This document shows, piece by piece, positions 11,971 through 12,889 of a DNA stretch of 12,889 nt (within the stretch, counting starts at the first letter, position 1; each line of letters starts with the position of its first letter). The notes below the pieces were generated by a model. That model was not told the DNA's origin. It saw only the letters and a list, made by a program, of their open reading frames with translations, and did no database searches. The stretch is from Candidatus Faecalibacterium faecipullorum (lineage in GTDB: Bacteria > Bacillota > Clostridia > Oscillospirales > Ruminococcaceae). The stretch is taken from contig DWXX01000065.1 of the NCBI GenBank assembly GCA_019118985.1, positions 1-12,889 of the forward strand. Reading direction: 5' to 3'. The translations under genes were made by a program, and so were the position numbers.

Positions 11971-12654
11971 ATGAAACTCAAGAAGATTGCTTCTCTGATG
12001 CTTGCCGGCATCATGGCAGTCAGCATGCTGGCGGGCTGCAATGGCTCGCCTGTTAATGAGGATCCTAATTCTGAACCCACCACCACTGCTGGCCATTCTG
12101 CCACTCTGGAAGAGAACCTCGGCAAGGAAGTTACTGATAAGAAGTATGTCTCCTTCCAGGACAATGCTCAGGATGAGGCTGCCCTGCGTCAGGCTCTGAA
12201 CAATCTGAATACCACCGCTGCGCTGAACAATTCTGTCGGCAAGAATCTGGAATGCATCCACGACTATGCTCTGAATGGCTTCCCTGAACTGATTGCTGAC
12301 TTTACCGATGGTGCTGAGTTTACCGATGCTGATCTTAAGATCGGTGATCTGGCAATGACTTGGTATGCTTCCAACAATTTCATCAACCGTAACGTGAAGG
12401 ACGGCACCGTTTTCGTGATTGATGGTGCAGTTGGTGTTGATGAGGCTGTGAAGAAGGTCGCTGATGAGGTTGAGCAGTATCTGGCTAATCTGCCCGAGCA
12501 CAATGATAACACCAACAATAACAACGACCGGTATGATTACAGCTATGTTGTGTCTGTGAGCGTTGTTAACAAGGCTGTGGATGTTGTTGATTGGTCCAAT
12601 GCGTCTGCCAACTTCATCGCTGTGACTGTTACCCGTACTGCTACCGTTGACTGA
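11971..12654 (+). CDS. Predicted abundant lipoprotein of unknown function
   Basis: This 227-residue protein has a signal peptide MKLKKIASLMLAGIMAVSM and lipobox LAGC with lipidated C23. A Ser/Thr/Pro/acidic linker (24-45) follows, then a mixed alpha/beta body (about 50-175), an Asn-rich spacer (H177 to about 188), and a beta-rich, valine-rich C-terminus (YVVSVSVVNKAVDVVDW). No known domain is recognised. AAGGAGG precedes ATG 11971. Codon use is unlike all other genes here: GCT, GTT, GAT, GGT and CGT are frequent, while Leu is almost all CTG. This resembles codon bias of highly expressed genes and fits the consensus promoter, though recent transfer from a lower-GC donor is an alternative. No U-tailed terminator follows. 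Confidence 0.88.
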   Translation: MKLKKIASLMLAGIMAVSMLAGCNGSPVNEDPNSEPTTTAGHSATLEENLGKEVTDKKYVSFQDNAQDEAALRQALNNLNTTAALNNSVGKNLECIHDYALNGFPELIADFTDGAEFTDADLKIGDLAMTWYASNNFINRNVKDGTVFVIDGAVGVDEAVKKVADEVEQYLANLPEHNDNTNNNNDRYDYSYVVSVSVVNKAVDVVDWSNASANFIAVTVTRTATVD

Positions 12655-12710
12655 TTGCGTGATAAAAACCTTACTTATAACCAATACAGCGCACCATACT
12701 GTATTTGATT

Positions 12711-12889
12711 ATAGGGTGCCTAACAGGTGACTAGAGACCGCCTGAAGGGCACAGCCCAATCCGATGTGACAGCGAAAAGGGATAAGTAACCGCTATTCCT
12801 TCTGTTGTTGATCGCACCAAAACAAAAGAACTTTGCGTCACGAAAGATAGGGTTTCCTGAATAGCCAGAATGAATATCCCATCGGTATT
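12711..12889 (+). ncRNA. Candidate structured RNA, possibly HEARO/omegaRNA-like, cut by the window end
   Basis: There is no ORF with an RBS here, but many complementary segments are packed together. CAGG/CCTG (12724/12740) encloses GGT/ACC. GGGC-ACA-GCCC lies at 12747-12757. CCGAT (12761-12765) pairs with ATCGG (12881-12885), GTGAC (12766-12770) with GTCAC (12837-12841), AGCG (12771-12774) with CGCT (12791-12794), and GGGATA (12779-12784) with TATCCC (12875-12880). The last two partners of the long-range helices are contiguous (12875-12885), implying a multibranched or pseudoknotted fold. Just upstream is AATACAG/CTGTATT (12683-12689 with 12699-12705). The complexity recalls HEARO RNA, the guide RNA upstream of IscB, but I could not match it to a family. 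The right boundary is unknown. Confidence 0.45.

Noticed and set aside
12683..12705. AATACAG/CTGTATT hairpin as the terminator of the last lipoprotein gene
   Set aside because: The stem is AT-rich and short and is followed by TGATTATAG rather than a run of T; it could still be a weak terminator or an IS-end hairpin.

Overview
The window looks like a chromosomal segment of a GC-rich gut Firmicute of the Oscillospiraceae (Faecalibacterium/Gemmiger/Subdoligranulum-like). This is inferred from four things: strongly GC-biased third codon positions, AGGAGG-type ribosome binding sites with consensus sigma-A promoters, short lipoproteins with LAGC lipoboxes, and GC-rich nested-palindrome repeats between genes. 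Genus assignment is inference only.

Left part (1-3560). A tRNA-Glu(UUC) gene with its terminator is followed by a palindromic patch that ends in a second copy of the tRNA 3' end. Then comes a minus-strand block: a small XRE-type repressor with a hydrophobic tail and its own promoter, and a tightly packed three-gene operon. That operon encodes a short bacterial-PH-domain membrane protein, a long multi-PH membrane protein and a HAD phosphatase resembling phosphoglycolate phosphatase. It is driven by a near-consensus promoter at 3414-3442.

Middle part (3561-8356). uppP (undecaprenyl-diphosphatase) is on the plus strand. It is followed by a promoter-to-terminator stretch that may encode a small RNA built from two diverged ~50-nt repeats containing tRNA D-arm-like words. 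Next is a lipoprotein of unknown function, which shares a bidirectional terminator with a convergent DUF362/2x[4Fe-4S] protein. The DUF362 gene is divergent from a PTS EIICB permease, and the shared intergenic region carries two dyad-symmetric sites.

Right part (8357-12889). A RelB/DinJ-type antitoxin and YoeB-type toxin pair has a perfect 18-bp inverted repeat built into its promoter. The module is bracketed by two identical 26-bp terminator hairpins, and the toxin lacks the usual C-terminal tyrosine. An M18 metallo-aminopeptidase then overlaps gluQ (glutamyl-queuosine tRNA(Asp) synthetase) by a GTGA junction. After gluQ lie a ~190-bp nested palindromic (MITE-like) repeat, a G-poor A/C-rich stretch, and a very strong promoter with a G8 tract in its spacer. 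This promoter drives a lipoprotein whose codon use differs from all its neighbours. The last ~200 bases look like the start of a structured non-coding RNA with several long-range complementary segments. It may be a HEARO/omegaRNA-type RNA, in which case an IscB-like gene would lie just beyond the window.

Most genes are ordinary housekeeping or accessory functions. The places most worth a second look are the 3' terminal RNA, the uppP-downstream RNA, the truncated YoeB with its palindromic promoter, and the G8 promoter.
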